Positions 1 to 8,164 of a stretch of 13,236 nt of DNA are shown here, in pieces. The stretch covers positions 1-13,236 of the forward strand of contig NZ_CAMKXG010000080.1 of assembly GCF_946477055.1 (NCBI RefSeq), written 5' to 3'. A program made the translations under genes and the position numbers. A model generated the notes under the pieces. The model saw only the letters and a program-made list of their open reading frames with translations, was not told where the DNA came from and did no database searches. The DNA is from Lonsdalea britannica (GTDB lineage Bacteria > Pseudomonadota > Gammaproteobacteria > Enterobacterales > Enterobacteriaceae). The first letter of the stretch is position 1. Every line of letters starts with the position of its first letter.

Positions 1-34
1 CCACTCAAGAACGCGATGCAGAGCTGCCAACAAA

Positions 35-62
35 AAAGCCCGCAACCAAGGTTGCGGGCTTT
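35..62 (-). terminator. Intrinsic terminator downstream of mrcB
   Basis: A perfect 12-bp inverted repeat (36-47 with 50-61) with a two-base spacer forms a GC-rich hairpin, extended by one A-T pair at 35/62. Read on the minus strand, the stem is followed by a run of T (complement of the A run at 32-37). This is the form of a rho-independent terminator about 35 nt past the mrcB stop. The plus-strand reading has only three T after the stem, so any activity in that direction should be weaker. Confidence 0.9.
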
Positions 63-96
63 GAAGGTAATGGCGGCAGTCACGCCTTAGACGAAA

Positions 97-2583
97 TTAC
101 TGTCCAAACATCTCTTTAATCCAACCGGCGACGCCCTGCCCGTCTTTCTGCTCATCCGGCTGTCCGCCGGGCTGTCCTTCCTGCGATTGAACCGTCTGAG
201 GCGCAGATTGGCACAGGGACTGCGGGTTATCACTCCAGACCGGCAGCACGCGACCCGCGCTGCCGTTGCAGATGACGTTGCCATTGCCGTCGACCGTCAT
301 GGTGTTGATGCCTTCCGGCGGCGTCAGCGTCAACGTCAGCGGCGTCTGGTTTTCCAGATAGCGGCGGTAGAGCGTCAACGCACCGTTGGCGCCGGTCAGC
401 TTAGCCGGACCGTTGTTGTCGCGACCCACCCAGGCGATTGCCACTTCTTTGCCGTCCACGCCAGCGAACCAGCTGTCGCGCAGGTCGTTGGTCGTCCCGG
501 TTTTGGCCGCCAGATGATAGCGCCCGAATTTCGCCGTCAGCGAGCGGGATGTTCCGCGTTCAACCACCTGTTGCATACCGTACAGCGTCAGATAGGCCGC
601 CTGAGCCGGTACGGCGCGTTCCGCCTGCGGGAAGCTCTGATACAGCACCGTATTGTCTTCCGCGATCACGGAACGAACCGCCGACAGCGGTGCGCGGTTG
701 CCGCCGCTGGCGATGGTCTGGTACTCCTGCGCCACTTCCATCGGCGTGAGGCTGATCGCCCCCAGCAGCATGGACGGCACAGGCTGGATCACCTCTTTAG
801 GGATCCCCAGGCGCTGCAACGTGGCGCTGACCTGATCGAGTCCTACCGCCATCCCCAGATTCACCGTCGGGATGTTCAGAGAGTTGGCGAGCGCATCCAC
901 CAACAGCACCTGACCACGGAACTGGCGGTCGTAGTTTTTCGGTTCCCATATCGCGCCGTTCGGCTGTTTGAGCGACAGCGGCACATCCGCCAGCACGGTA
1001 TTAAGGCGATAGTGATCGGGATCGCTGAGCGCCGTCAGATAGGTCGCGGGTTTCGCCAGCGAGCCGACCGAACGACGCGCCTGCATCGCACGGTTGAAAC
1101 CGGCATATTGGGTATCGGCTCCACCCACCATCGCACGGATTTCTCCGCTGAAACGGTCGACGATCACCATCGCCGCTTCCAGATCTTTGAGATTGCGCGC
1201 AGCGCGCAGCGCGGGCACGCCGGTTTCGACGGAACGTTCGGCGGCATCCTGCGATACCGGGTCAAGCGTGGTGAAGATCTTCACGCCGGACAGGTCGTTG
1301 ACCTTGTCGCCCAGCCGCTGCTGCAGCTCCTGACGCACCATCTGCATAAACGCGGGCTGCGGGCTGATGACGCCGCCTTTCGGCTGGACGCCCAGCGGAC
1401 GCGCGCTCAGCATGTTATAAAGATCTTCGTCGATCACCTGCTGATTTTGCAGCAAGCGCAGCACCAGATTGCGGCGTTCCAACGTCAATTTCGGGTTGCG
1501 CCACGGGTTGTACAATGACGCCCCTTTGACCATCCCCACCAGCATCGCCTGCTGGTCGAGGCTCAGTTCATTCACCGGACGGCCGAAGTAATAGAGGCTG
1601 GCCAGCGGGAAACCGCGGATCTGATCGCTGCCGCTCTGGCCGAGATAGACCTCGTTCAGATACAGTTCCAGAATACGATCTTTGCTGTAGCGGGCGTCCA
1701 CAATCAGCGCCATATAGGCTTCATTGAGCTTACGCCACAGCGAACGCTCATTGGTGAGAAACATGTTTTTCACCAACTGCTGGGTCAGCGTACTACCGCC
1801 CTGCACTGCGCGTCCGGCGGTCAGGTTGGCCAGCACGGCGCGGCCAATTGAGAATAGGCTGATACCGTCATGCTCATAGAAGTGACGGTCTTCGGTCGCA
1901 ATCAGCGTGTCCACCAGCAGATCGGGGAATCCCGCGCGCGGCACGAACAAACGCTGTTCGCCATTCGGCGACTGCAGCATGGTGATCAGTTTGGGATCGA
2001 GCCTGAAGAAACCAAAGCTCCGCTGGTTGTCCAGATTCAGGATCTGCGACAGGCGATCGTTGTTGAACACCAGACGGGCGCGGATCTGCCCCTCTTTACC
2101 ATCGGGGAAGTCGAACGGCCGGCGCAGCATTTCAATGCTGTTGGCCTGCACCGTGAACTCGCCGGGGCGGGTCATGCGGGTGACTTCGCGATATTGCATT
2201 CCTTCCAGCAAATGCACCATTTCCTGCTTGCTGTAGGACATACCGGGTTCGAGGTTCACCATCCGGCCGTAAACCGTGGCCGGCAGCTGCCAGACCTTGC
2301 CGTCGATGCGGCTGCGGATTTCGCTGTCCAGATAGATGCCGTAGACCGCCATGACGACCACGAACACCAGCAGCAGTTTCAGCGTCAATCCTAACCAGCG
2401 GCGCTTTTTACCTGGCTTGCGGCTCATTTCTTCGTCGTCCTCGTCATCATAATCATCGTCATACTCTTCGTAATCATCATCATAGTCATCATCATCCCTG
2501 CGACGCCGTACTGCCTGTTTACGTGTAGGTTTTCGCGGCGCCTTTCCCTTGCGCCCGATAGGTTCGCGATCGTCCCGAGACAT
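97..2583 (-). CDS. mrcB: Penicillin-binding protein 1b (bifunctional glycosyltransferase/transpeptidase)
   Basis: Class A PBP1b (828 aa; E. coli 844) polymerises lipid II into glycan strands and cross-links the stem peptides at the inner membrane. Visible in order: a basic then very acidic cytoplasmic tail (residues 30-52 almost all Asp/Glu/Tyr), one membrane segment (about 63-85), a UB2H region (about 108-200) that in E. coli binds the activator LpoB, a GT51 domain with catalytic Glu231 in [22 protein letters not shown] at 261-270 and Glu288, then the transpeptidase with Ser508-x-x-Lys511, SLN at 568-570 and KTGTT at 694-698. All catalytic motifs are intact. The ATG has a GGAG 11 nt upstream. 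Met53, just after the acidic stretch, lies where E. coli starts its short gamma form, so a shorter product is possible. Identity is very secure. Confidence 0.97.
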   Translation of the reverse strand: MSRDDREPIGRKGKAPRKPTRKQAVRRRRDDDDYDDDYEEYDDDYDDEDDEEMSRKPGKKRRWLGLTLKLLLVFVVVMAVYGIYLDSEIRSRIDGKVWQLPATVYGRMVNLEPGMSYSKQEMVHLLEGMQYREVTRMTRPGEFTVQANSIEMLRRPFDFPDGKEGQIRARLVFNNDRLSQILNLDNQRSFGFFRLDPKLITMLQSPNGEQRLFVPRAGFPDLLVDTLIATEDRHFYEHDGISLFSIGRAVLANLTAGRAVQGGSTLTQQLVKNMFLTNERSLWRKLNEAYMALIVDARYSKDRILELYLNEVYLGQSGSDQIRGFPLASLYYFGRPVNELSLDQQAMLVGMVKGASLYNPWRNPKLTLERRNLVLRLLQNQQVIDEDLYNMLSARPLGVQPKGGVISPQPAFMQMVRQELQQRLGDKVNDLSGVKIFTTLDPVSQDAAERSVETGVPALRAARNLKDLEAAMVIVDRFSGEIRAMVGGADTQYAGFNRAMQARRSVGSLAKPATYLTALSDPDHYRLNTVLADVPLSLKQPNGAIWEPKNYDRQFRGQVLLVDALANSLNIPTVNLGMAVGLDQVSATLQRLGIPKEVIQPVPSMLLGAISLTPMEVAQEYQTIASGGNRAPLSAVRSVIAEDNTVLYQSFPQAERAVPAQAAYLTLYGMQQVVERGTSRSLTAKFGRYHLAAKTGTTNDLRDSWFAGVDGKEVAIAWVGRDNNGPAKLTGANGALTLYRRYLENQTPLTLTLTPPEGINTMTVDGNGNVICNGSAGRVLPVWSDNPQSLCQSAPQTVQSQEGQPGGQPDEQKDGQGVAGWIKEMFGQ

Positions 2584-2649
2584 TACTGTGACATCTCCAT
2601 CAGGTTGCTAACGGCACCTGTGCAGTACCTGGCCGTCTACTCTGTGTCT

Positions 2650-2672
2650 CCCGCCTTTCGCAAGAAAGGGGG
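2650..2672 (-). other. Small hairpin between hrpB stop and mrcB start
   Basis: CCTTTC at 2654-2659 pairs perfectly with GAAAGG at 2664-2669 across a four-base loop. CCC (2650-2652) and GGG (2670-2672) can extend the stem around a one-base bulge. It lies about 12 nt past the hrpB stop and within the leader leading to mrcB. No T run follows on the minus strand, so it is not a clear terminator. It may be a processing or 3'-end stabilising structure. The rest of the 101-nt gap shows no convincing promoter. Confidence 0.4.
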
Positions 2673-2684
2673 AAACGTCCGAAA

Positions 2685-5129
2685 TTACTGGTTCTGATAC
2701 TTTCTGGTGCGCCGGGTCGGCACGGCCGTCGCCGGGTCGTCAGGCCAGACGTGCTTGGGATAACGCCCTTTCATCTCTTTCTGCACATCACGGTAGGCGC
2801 CCTGCCAGAATGCGGCCAGGTCGCGAGTGATTTGCAGCGGACGTTGCGCCGGAGACAGCAGCTCCAGCACCAGCGCCACCCGGCCCTCCGCCACGCGCGG
2901 ACTTTCCCGCTCGCCGAACATTTCCTGCAGCCGCACCGCCAGCGCCGGCGCGCTATCCTCAGCATAGCGGATAGGCAGACGGCTGCCGCCGGGCACCGTG
3001 TAATGGCTTGGCAACGCGCTGTCGAGGCGCTGTTTCTGCCGCCAGTCCAGACAGCGCTGAAGGGCGTCCGCCAGGTTGAGCTGATTTAGCCCTCGCCGGT
3101 CACGCACGCCGGACAGCGACGGCAGTAACCACTGTTCCAGCGTCGCCAGCAGCGCGTCGTCGTCCACCGCAGGCCACTCGACGTCCGGCAACCATTGGCG
3201 CGCGCACTGAATACGAGCGCGCAGCTGCAAAGCCGCCGCATCCCAATTCAGTACGGATAATCCCTGCTCGCGCAGCCAGTTCAGCATCGCCTGCTGCAGG
3301 TCGTCGTCGGAGGGTTTCGCCAATGGCTGGGTGCGTAACGTCAGGCAGCCGATTTGGCTACGCCGGCTGGCGCGCAGCGTACCTTTTTCTTCATCCCAGT
3401 GCACGATATTCCGCTCACTTAACAACCCCGGAAAATGTTGCAACAGCTGGTCGATATCCACCGGCAGCGCCAGCTGAATTCGCGCATCGGCATGCTGAGG
3501 ACTTTGCATCAGCGCGGGCACAATCAGCCACTCTGAAGACGTCAGCGGATCGTCCACCGCCAACTGAGCGCCGACACCGTTCGCTAACTGATAGCGACCG
3601 TCCTGACCACGCCGTCGGGCGATGCGATCGGCGAAGCCCTGCGCCAGCAGTCCTGCCGCCAACCCGTCGTCGAAACGACCTTTGGCGCCCCCCAGCCGTC
3701 GCGCCAACTGCGTTGCCCGACGCTGCCAGTGACTGGCCGGACGGCGCAGGCTATCGAACAGATTCGGCGAACCGCTGCGGGGCGGCTCTTCAATGATGGC
3801 CGCCAGCAACGCCGCCGTACTCAGCGCGTCGCCACCTTGCCGTGCGGCGGCATGCAGCATCGCCGCCAGACGCGGATCGCTGCCGATGCCCGCGCTCTGC
3901 CTGCCGACGGCCGTCAACTGCTGACGATCGTCGACGATGCCTAGCTGCAACAAGAGGCGCTGAGCGGCGGACAGGGCTGGCGCGGGCGGAATATCCAGCC
4001 AGGTGAGCTGACCGACATCGCGACATCCCCACTGCAACAGATCCAGCCACAGGCCGGACAGATCGCTGTGCAGAATCTCCGCTTCGCTCTGCGCCGCCGC
4101 GCGCTCCGCCTGCTCTTTCGTACAGAGATGCCAGCAAACGCCCGGCTCCAGACGTCCCGCTCGGCCCGCGCGCTGCGTCATCGATGCCTGACTGATGCGC
4201 TGGGTCGTCAGCCGCGTCAGTCCGCTTTTGACGTCGAACAGCGCAACGCGCTCCAGACCGCTATCGACCACGACGCGAATACCTTCAATCGTCAGGCTGG
4301 TTTCGGCGATATTAGTCGCCAGCACCACCTTGCGTCGCCCCGCGCCCGCCGGACGAATGGCCTGCTGCTGTTCGGCCAGCGCCAGCGCGCCGTACAGCGG
4401 ACACAGATCGGTATCCGCCGCGATACGTTCACTCAGCAGCAGCTGCAAGCGTTTGATTTCCGCCACGCCCGGCAGGAAGACCAGCATTGAGCCGCTTTCC
4501 TGCTGCAACACGTGCGCAATCAATCGGGCCAGCGAGACTTCCAAGCGCTCGTGTGCGCCCGGGGCCTGAAAGTGTCGCGTCACCGGATAAGCCCGGCCCT
4601 CGGAGCTCACCGTACGCGCATCAGGTAATAAGGAAGAGAGACGATCGTTATCGAGCGTGGCCGACATAATCAGGAGTTTGAGGTCGTCACGCAGTCCCGC
4701 CTGCACATCAAGCAGCAGCGCCAGCGCGAGATCGGCCTGCAGACTGCGCTCGTGAAATTCATCCAGAATCACCAGCGAGACGCCTGCCAGCTCGGCGTCC
4801 TGTTGCAGCATCCGCGTCAGAATGCCTTCGGTCACCACCTCTAGTCGCGTCTGCGCGCTACAGCAAGTTTCGGCGCGCATCCGATAGCCGACCGTCTGCC
4901 CCGGCGTTTCACCCAGCAGTTCCGCCAGCCGGAACGCCACGCTTTTCGCCGCCAGACGACGGGGTTCCAGCAGAATGATACGGCCGGGCAGTTCGGCGCT
5001 CTGCAACAGTTGCAACGGCAGCCAGGTCGATTTTCCGGCGCCGGTCGGCGCATGCAGCAACACCTGAGGCGACTGGCGCAACGCGTGGATGACGTCATCC
5101 AGCACCTCGCTGACGGGCGGTAAACTCAC
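2685..5129 (-). CDS. hrpB: ATP-dependent RNA helicase HrpB (DEAH/RHA family)
   Basis: HrpB is a superfamily 2 DEAH-box helicase of bacteria. Its physiological RNA substrate is poorly known, and it is unrelated to the hrp type III secretion genes of plant pathogens. From the GTG at 5129 the protein is 814 aa (E. coli about 809). Visible motifs: Walker A TGAGKST (29-35), DEFH Walker B (123-126, so DExH rather than strict DEAH), SAT (156-158), NIAETSLTIEG of the second RecA domain, and QRAGRAGR motif VI (319-326). The HrpB-specific C-terminal half ends in a conserved basic stretch around MKGRYPKHVWPDDP. I chose the GTG at 5129 because CGGAG sits 6 nt upstream and the family starts at this SLPPV-like sequence. 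The frame stays open to another GTG at 5165, which has no such site and lies upstream of the likely transcription start. It lies 101 nt upstream of mrcB on the same strand, a common arrangement. Confidence 0.95.
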   Translation of the reverse strand: MSLPPVSEVLDDVIHALRQSPQVLLHAPTGAGKSTWLPLQLLQSAELPGRIILLEPRRLAAKSVAFRLAELLGETPGQTVGYRMRAETCCSAQTRLEVVTEGILTRMLQQDAELAGVSLVILDEFHERSLQADLALALLLDVQAGLRDDLKLLIMSATLDNDRLSSLLPDARTVSSEGRAYPVTRHFQAPGAHERLEVSLARLIAHVLQQESGSMLVFLPGVAEIKRLQLLLSERIAADTDLCPLYGALALAEQQQAIRPAGAGRRKVVLATNIAETSLTIEGIRVVVDSGLERVALFDVKSGLTRLTTQRISQASMTQRAGRAGRLEPGVCWHLCTKEQAERAAAQSEAEILHSDLSGLWLDLLQWGCRDVGQLTWLDIPPAPALSAAQRLLLQLGIVDDRQQLTAVGRQSAGIGSDPRLAAMLHAAARQGGDALSTAALLAAIIEEPPRSGSPNLFDSLRRPASHWQRRATQLARRLGGAKGRFDDGLAAGLLAQGFADRIARRRGQDGRYQLANGVGAQLAVDDPLTSSEWLIVPALMQSPQHADARIQLALPVDIDQLLQHFPGLLSERNIVHWDEEKGTLRASRRSQIGCLTLRTQPLAKPSDDDLQQAMLNWLREQGLSVLNWDAAALQLRARIQCARQWLPDVEWPAVDDDALLATLEQWLLPSLSGVRDRRGLNQLNLADALQRCLDWRQKQRLDSALPSHYTVPGGSRLPIRYAEDSAPALAVRLQEMFGERESPRVAEGRVALVLELLSPAQRPLQITRDLAAFWQGAYRDVQKEMKGRYPKHVWPDDPATAVPTRRTRKYQNQ

Positions 5130-5143
5130 AGAATTCTCCGTAA

Positions 5144-5171
5144 TGATTAACTTTAAGCGGCGCACATTGTA
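5144..5171 (-). promoter_or_regulatory. Candidate hrpB promoter -10 element
   Basis: On the minus strand the hexamer TACAAT (complement of 5166-5171) matches five of six bases of the sigma-70 -10 consensus. The -35 region about 16-17 nt further upstream is poor (near CTGTAA). Transcription would start near 5159-5160, leaving about a 30-nt leader before the GTG at 5129. This fits that start and excludes the GTG at 5165. Called from sequence only. Confidence 0.35.
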
Positions 5172-5203
5172 GCATCGGAGCCCCCTATTACAGAGAGAGC
5201 GTC

Positions 5204-5740
5204 ATGACTGCCACCCGCCGCCTGTTTTTTGCCCTGCCGCTGCCGGAGAACACCCGCCGCCAGATTATCCGCTGGCGCGCGGCGCATTTTCCGATGCAGG
5301 CGGGACGTCCGATTGCGGCGGCTAATCTGCATCTCACGCTGGCGTTTCTGGGCGAGGTCGGCGACGGTCAGCAACGGGCGCTGCAAACCCTGGCGGGGCG
5401 CATTCGTCAGCCGGGGTTTACCCTGACGCTTGATGACGCGGGCCACTGGCCGCGCCCTGGCGTAGTCTGGCTGGGATGTCGCCGCGCACCGCGCGGTCTG
5501 TTGCAGCTGGCGGAACTGCTGCGGGCGCAGGCGGCGCGTCACGGCTGCCACCAAAGTCTGCAGCCGTTTCATCCGCATGTGACCCTGCTGCGCGGGGCGA
5601 CCCATCCCGTGGCCTTGCCGCCTGCCACGTTCGGCTGGTCAACGGAGGTCGACAGCTTCTCCCTGTACGAATCACAGTTTGAACATGGCCGAACCCGCTA
5701 TCGGTCGTTGGCAAGCTGGCCGCTTATCGCCAAAGAGTAA
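5204..5740 (+). CDS. thpR: RNA 2',3'-cyclic phosphodiesterase (LigT/ThpR, 2H family)
   Basis: A 178-aa member of the 2H phosphoesterase superfamily, formerly called 2'-5' RNA ligase LigT. It opens 2',3'-cyclic phosphate ends of RNA to 2'-phosphates; E. coli ThpR can also join tRNA halves by a 2'-5' link. The two signature tetrads HLTL (43-46) and HVTL (125-128) supply the paired catalytic histidines. The ATG is preceded by a purine-rich GAGAGAG ribosome binding site. The gene is divergent from hrpB with a 74-nt gap and is followed after 5 nt by sfsA, so the two are probably co-transcribed and translationally linked. Length and motifs are normal for the family. Confidence 0.94.
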   Translation: MTATRRLFFALPLPENTRRQIIRWRAAHFPMQAGRPIAAANLHLTLAFLGEVGDGQQRALQTLAGRIRQPGFTLTLDDAGHWPRPGVVWLGCRRAPRGLLQLAELLRAQAARHGCHQSLQPFHPHVTLLRGATHPVALPPATFGWSTEVDSFSLYESQFEHGRTRYRSLASWPLIAKE

Positions 5741-5745
5741 CCACT

Positions 5746-6468
5746 ATGCAGTTTTCGCCCCCGTTGCAGCCCGCGACGCTGATTAAACGCTACAAACGCT
5801 TTCTGGCGGATGTGATCACGCCCGAAGGCGATGTCATGACGATCCACTGCCCAAACACGGGCGCGATGACCGGCTGCGCCACGCCGGGCGATACCGTCTG
5901 GTACGCCACTTCCGATAATCCCAAACGCCGCTATCCGTGTACCTGGGAACTCACCGAGACGCAGAACGGCGATCTCCTGTGCGTCAATACTCTGCGCGCC
6001 AATCAGGTCGTCCGTGAGGCGATATTGGCGCAGAAAATTCCGGAATTGAACGGCTACGACGCGCTGAAGGGCGAGGTGCGCTATGGCGAAGAGGGCAGCC
6101 GCATTGATTTTCTTCTGCAGGCGAAGGGCAAAGCCGACTGCTATATTGAGGTCAAATCAGTCACATTGTTGCAACATGAGTGTGGTTATTTTCCTGATGC
6201 GGTGACGCTGAGAGGACAAAAGCATTTACGTGAACTACAGTACATGGCGGCCAGCGGAGCGCGCGCTGTACTCTTTTTCGCCGTGATGCATTCCGGCATC
6301 AACCGGATCTCTCCTGCCGGCCACATAGATAAACGTTATGCCGAATTATTATGGCAGGCGCAGCAGCTGGGGGTTGAAATTCTCTGTTACGGGACCCATC
6401 TTGCTGCGGAAGGGATGACAGTAAATGGCTCGTTACCATTCGATAACATGGCAGCAATGCGCGAATAG
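5746..6468 (+). CDS. sfsA: DNA/RNA nuclease-like protein SfsA
   Basis: SfsA (240 aa; E. coli 234) was named for a sugar fermentation stimulation effect in E. coli, where it binds DNA; its true cellular role is not settled. The N-terminal part (about 1-80, with the conserved [11 protein letters not shown] stretch at 34-44) corresponds to an OB-like fold. The C-terminal part carries a PD-(D/E)xK nuclease-type pattern: Asp121 in SRIDF and Glu135-x-Lys137 in YIEVKS, followed by the conserved GYFPDA and RGQKHLREL blocks. The start lies 5 nt after the thpR stop; the ribosome binding site (AAGAG) falls inside the end of thpR, which favours coupling. The C-terminus is a few residues longer than in E. 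coli. Family assignment is secure, the biochemical role less so. Confidence 0.95.
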   Translation: MQFSPPLQPATLIKRYKRFLADVITPEGDVMTIHCPNTGAMTGCATPGDTVWYATSDNPKRRYPCTWELTETQNGDLLCVNTLRANQVVREAILAQKIPELNGYDALKGEVRYGEEGSRIDFLLQAKGKADCYIEVKSVTLLQHECGYFPDAVTLRGQKHLRELQYMAASGARAVLFFAVMHSGINRISPAGHIDKRYAELLWQAQQLGVEILCYGTHLAAEGMTVNGSLPFDNMAAMRE

Positions 6469-6517
6469 CGTGATACGTTATGTTTACGGATGAATTCAAC
6501 GCTTCCTCACACTTTAT

Positions 6518-6582
6518 CAGGCCGGTGTCAGGAATGATTGCCAACCCAACGTCCATCTGTTATTTATAGCGGCCTGTTTTTT
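6518..6582 (+). promoter_or_regulatory. Inverted repeat plus T6 in the sfsA-dksA gap
   Basis: CAGGCCG (6518-6524) is exactly complementary to CGGCCTG (6570-6576), and the second arm is followed directly by six T (6577-6582). The spacer is 45 nt, so the stem would close a large loop. It could act as a terminator for thpR-sfsA read-through ahead of dksA, or may be chance. It overlaps a possible dksA promoter. Confidence 0.35.
6538..6566 (+). promoter_or_regulatory. Candidate dksA promoter
   Basis: TTGCCA (6538-6543, five of six -35 bases) is separated by 17 nt from TATTTA (6561-6566), a weak -10 match. The bases after the -10 are GC-rich (GCGGCC), a discriminator type typical of promoters inhibited by DksA/ppGpp. 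DksA is known to repress its own synthesis in E. coli. The call is tentative; no other promoter in this 161-nt gap looks better. Confidence 0.35.
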
Positions 6583-6629
6583 CCCCTCGGGGATCGATAC
6601 TGCGTGTCGTGTTATGTAGGAGAAGCAAC

Positions 6630-7085
6630 ATGCAAGAAGGGCAAAACCGTAAGACATCCTCTCTGAGCATCCTCGCGATTGCCGGAGTGGAGCCATACCA
6701 GGAAAAGCCGGGCGAAGAATACATGAACGACGCTCAGCTGGCGCATTTCAAGCGCATCCTTGATGCATGGCGCAACCAGCTACGGGGCGAAGTTGATCGC
6801 ACCGTATCACACATGCAGGATGAAGCTGCTAACTTCCCAGACCCCGTTGACCGCGCGGCCCAGGAAGAAGAATTCAGCCTGGAACTGCGTAACCGCGACC
6901 GCGAACGTAAGCTGATCAAGAAGATCTCCAAGACGCTGCAAAAAATCGAAGACGAAGACTTCGGCTTCTGCGACTCTTGCGGTGTCGAGATTGGTATCCG
7001 TCGTCTGGAAGCCCGTCCGACCGCTGACCTTTGCATCGACTGCAAAACGCTGGCGGAAATACGCGAAAAACAAATGGCAGGATAA
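6630..7085 (+). CDS. dksA: RNA polymerase-binding transcription factor DksA
   Basis: DksA enters the secondary channel of RNA polymerase and, with ppGpp, represses rRNA and ribosomal promoters and activates amino-acid promoters. The protein is 151 aa, exactly the E. coli length and nearly identical to it. Asp71 and Asp74 at the coiled-coil tip ([10 protein letters not shown]) and the zinc-finger cysteines 114, 117, 135 and 138 are all present. I chose the ATG at 6630 because it begins the conserved [10 protein letters not shown] and has TAGGAG 7 nt upstream. An in-frame GTG at 6609 would add seven residues not found in the family and would bury this site. A 161-nt gap separates it from sfsA and a strong terminator follows, so it is likely expressed mostly as its own unit. 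Confidence 0.98.
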   Translation: MQEGQNRKTSSLSILAIAGVEPYQEKPGEEYMNDAQLAHFKRILDAWRNQLRGEVDRTVSHMQDEAANFPDPVDRAAQEEEFSLELRNRDRERKLIKKISKTLQKIEDEDFGFCDSCGVEIGIRRLEARPTADLCIDCKTLAEIREKQMAG

Positions 7086-7095
7086 TCTATTCCTG

Positions 7096-7126
7096 AACGG
7101 GAAGGCTTCGGCCTTCCCGTTTCTTT
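7096..7126 (+). terminator. dksA intrinsic terminator (UUCG hairpin)
   Basis: An 11-bp perfect stem (7096-7106 with 7111-7121) closes on a TTCG tetraloop and is followed by TTTCTTT. It begins 11 nt after the dksA stop and ends 37 nt before gluQRS. In Shigella and E. coli a terminator in this same gap limits read-through from dksA into gluQRS; the same arrangement is visible here. Confidence 0.93.
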
Positions 7127-7162
7127 ATATGACGTCCATCGACATGACGCTCCCGCAGTAGT

Positions 7163-8080
7163 ATGTCCGCATTACATCAAGATCATCATTACGTCGGGCG
7201 CTTTGCCCCTTCTCCGTCCGGCGATCTGCATTTTGGTTCCCTGATAGCCGCTCTCGGCAGCTACCTGCAGGCGCGTGCCTGCGGGGGGCGTTGGCTGGTC
7301 CGCATCGAAGATATCGATCCCCCACGAGAAGTCCCCGGCGCGGCCTCGCGCATTTTGCGTCAGCTGGAGCACTACGGCCTTCACTGGGATGGCGACATCG
7401 TTTACCAGTCGCAGCGCCACGACCGCTACCGCCAGATCCTCGACGACCTCAAACAACAGGGACGCTGCTACTATTGCACCTGTACGCGTCGTCGCATTCA
7501 GCGTCTCGGCGGCCGTTACGACGGCCACTGCCGTACGCTGGAACGGGGGGCGGATAACGCGGCGCTGCGGCTGACGCAGACCTGTCCGGTCATGCGCTTT
7601 CACGACCGGCTGCGCGGCTGGCTGGACGCTGACCCGGCGCTGGCGCGAGAAGACTTCATCATTCACCGCCGCGATGGCCTGTTCGCCTATAATTTGGCGG
7701 TCGTCGTGGACGATCGCGATCAGGGCGTGACGGAGATTGTGCGCGGCGCGGATCTGATTGAGCCTACCGTCCGCCAGCTGTCGCTGTTTCGACAGCTCCA
7801 GTGGGACGCGCCGGGCTATATTCATCTGCCGCTGGCGCTGGACGCGGCAGGCAAAAAGTTGTCCAAACAAAACCATGCCCCGCCGCTGCCGCAAAGCGAT
7901 CCGCGGCCGACGTTGGCGCAGGCGCTCGCGTTTCTGCGCCAGCCCTTGCCGGAAAGCTGGCGGGACCTTACTCTGTCGGAACTTCTCAACTGGGCTGAGA
8001 CCCACTGGTCTCTGGCGACAATATCGACGGAAGCGGCCATTCCGCTGCCCGAAATCACAACGGCATTCTCAAAGTGCTGA
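7163..8080 (+). CDS. gluQRS: Glutamyl-Q tRNA(Asp) synthetase
   Basis: GluQRS (YadB) is a truncated paralogue of the catalytic core of glutamyl-tRNA synthetase. It activates glutamate without tRNA and attaches it to queuosine at position 34 of tRNA-Asp. At 305 aa it lacks the anticodon-binding domain, as expected. Visible: the HIGH-like motif as HFGS (23-26) after [17 protein letters not shown] (48-56), a zinc site typical of the family made of Cys105, Cys107, Tyr119 and Cys123, NLAVVVDD (177-184), and the KMSKS-like KLSKQ (232-236). The ATG at 7163 has no good Shine-Dalgarno sequence (CGCAGTAG upstream), suggesting weak translation. It is separated from dksA by a strong terminator and from pcnB by a gap of about 70 nt. 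Confidence 0.96.
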   Translation: MSALHQDHHYVGRFAPSPSGDLHFGSLIAALGSYLQARACGGRWLVRIEDIDPPREVPGAASRILRQLEHYGLHWDGDIVYQSQRHDRYRQILDDLKQQGRCYYCTCTRRRIQRLGGRYDGHCRTLERGADNAALRLTQTCPVMRFHDRLRGWLDADPALAREDFIIHRRDGLFAYNLAVVVDDRDQGVTEIVRGADLIEPTVRQLSLFRQLQWDAPGYIHLPLALDAAGKKLSKQNHAPPLPQSDPRPTLAQALAFLRQPLPESWRDLTLSELLNWAETHWSLATISTEAAIPLPEITTAFSKC

Positions 8081-8094
8081 GGGTGAGCTATGAT
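8066..8094 (+). promoter_or_regulatory. Candidate pcnB promoter at the end of gluQRS
   Basis: TATGAT (8089-8094) matches five of six -10 bases and lies 17 nt after TTCTCA (8066-8071), which matches four of six -35 bases. Transcription would start near 8101, giving a short leader to the pcnB start at 8149. E. coli pcnB also has its own promoters in this region. Such a transcript would lack the ATG of the small ORF at 8090. Confidence 0.35.
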
Positions 8095-8164
8095 TAGCCG
8101 CTATTTTTTGGTTGGGCCGTTCATTTTTCATCATTATCGAGGTGTATTATCTTTACCCGAGTAG
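8090..8164 (+). CDS. Possible 24-aa leader peptide overlapping the pcnB start
   Basis: A small ORF starts at ATG 8090 with GAGG at 8079-8082, seven nt upstream, a good ribosome binding site that overlaps the gluQRS stop. It encodes 24 residues beginning [11 protein letters not shown], with a hydrophobic and aromatic middle, and stops at TAG 8162-8164. It covers the pcnB ribosome binding site (8139-8143) and its non-ATG start (8149) in another frame, ending 13 nt downstream of it. It could couple pcnB translation to that of upstream message. No homology is known to me, and the ORF may be chance. Confidence 0.35.
   Translation: MISRYFLVGPFIFHHYRGVLSLPE
8139..8151 (+). promoter_or_regulatory. 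Ribosome binding site and non-ATG start of pcnB
   Basis: GAGGT at 8139-8143 is a good Shine-Dalgarno match. It lies 5 nt before ATC at 8149 and only 2 nt before ATT at 8146, so the ATC is better spaced. E. coli pcnB is known to start at AUU, an inefficient codon that limits expression. Counting from the ATC gives the catalytic Asp80/Asp82 the same numbers as in E. coli. A weak GCGAG precedes the ATG at 8233. Confidence 0.75.

Noticed and set aside
1..34. Possible gene end left of the mrcB terminator
   Set aside because: Too short to identify a product; no motif or homology is visible in these bases.
187..1518. 443-codon plus-strand reading frame opposite mrcB
   Set aside because: It is the mirror of the strongly supported mrcB coding strand in GC-rich DNA. 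Its product is crowded with Arg, His and Gln and shows no recognisable domain.
2685..5129. hrpB as a type III secretion (hrp) gene
   Set aside because: The sequence is a DExH helicase with all RecA motifs; only the name is shared with plant-pathogen hrp genes.
6609..6629. In-frame GTG giving a seven-residue longer DksA
   Set aside because: The extension includes the TAGGAG ribosome binding site of the ATG at 6630, and DksA proteins begin at [10 protein letters not shown].
7129..7161. Ten-codon ORF ending one base before the gluQRS ATG
   Set aside because: It has no Shine-Dalgarno sequence and begins within the terminator tail, so I judge it chance, although re-initiation into gluQRS cannot be excluded.
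7172..8005. 277-codon minus-strand reading frame opposite gluQRS
   Set aside because: It is antisense to a gene with intact HIGH, zinc and KMSKS-like motifs; its composition is that of a shadow frame.
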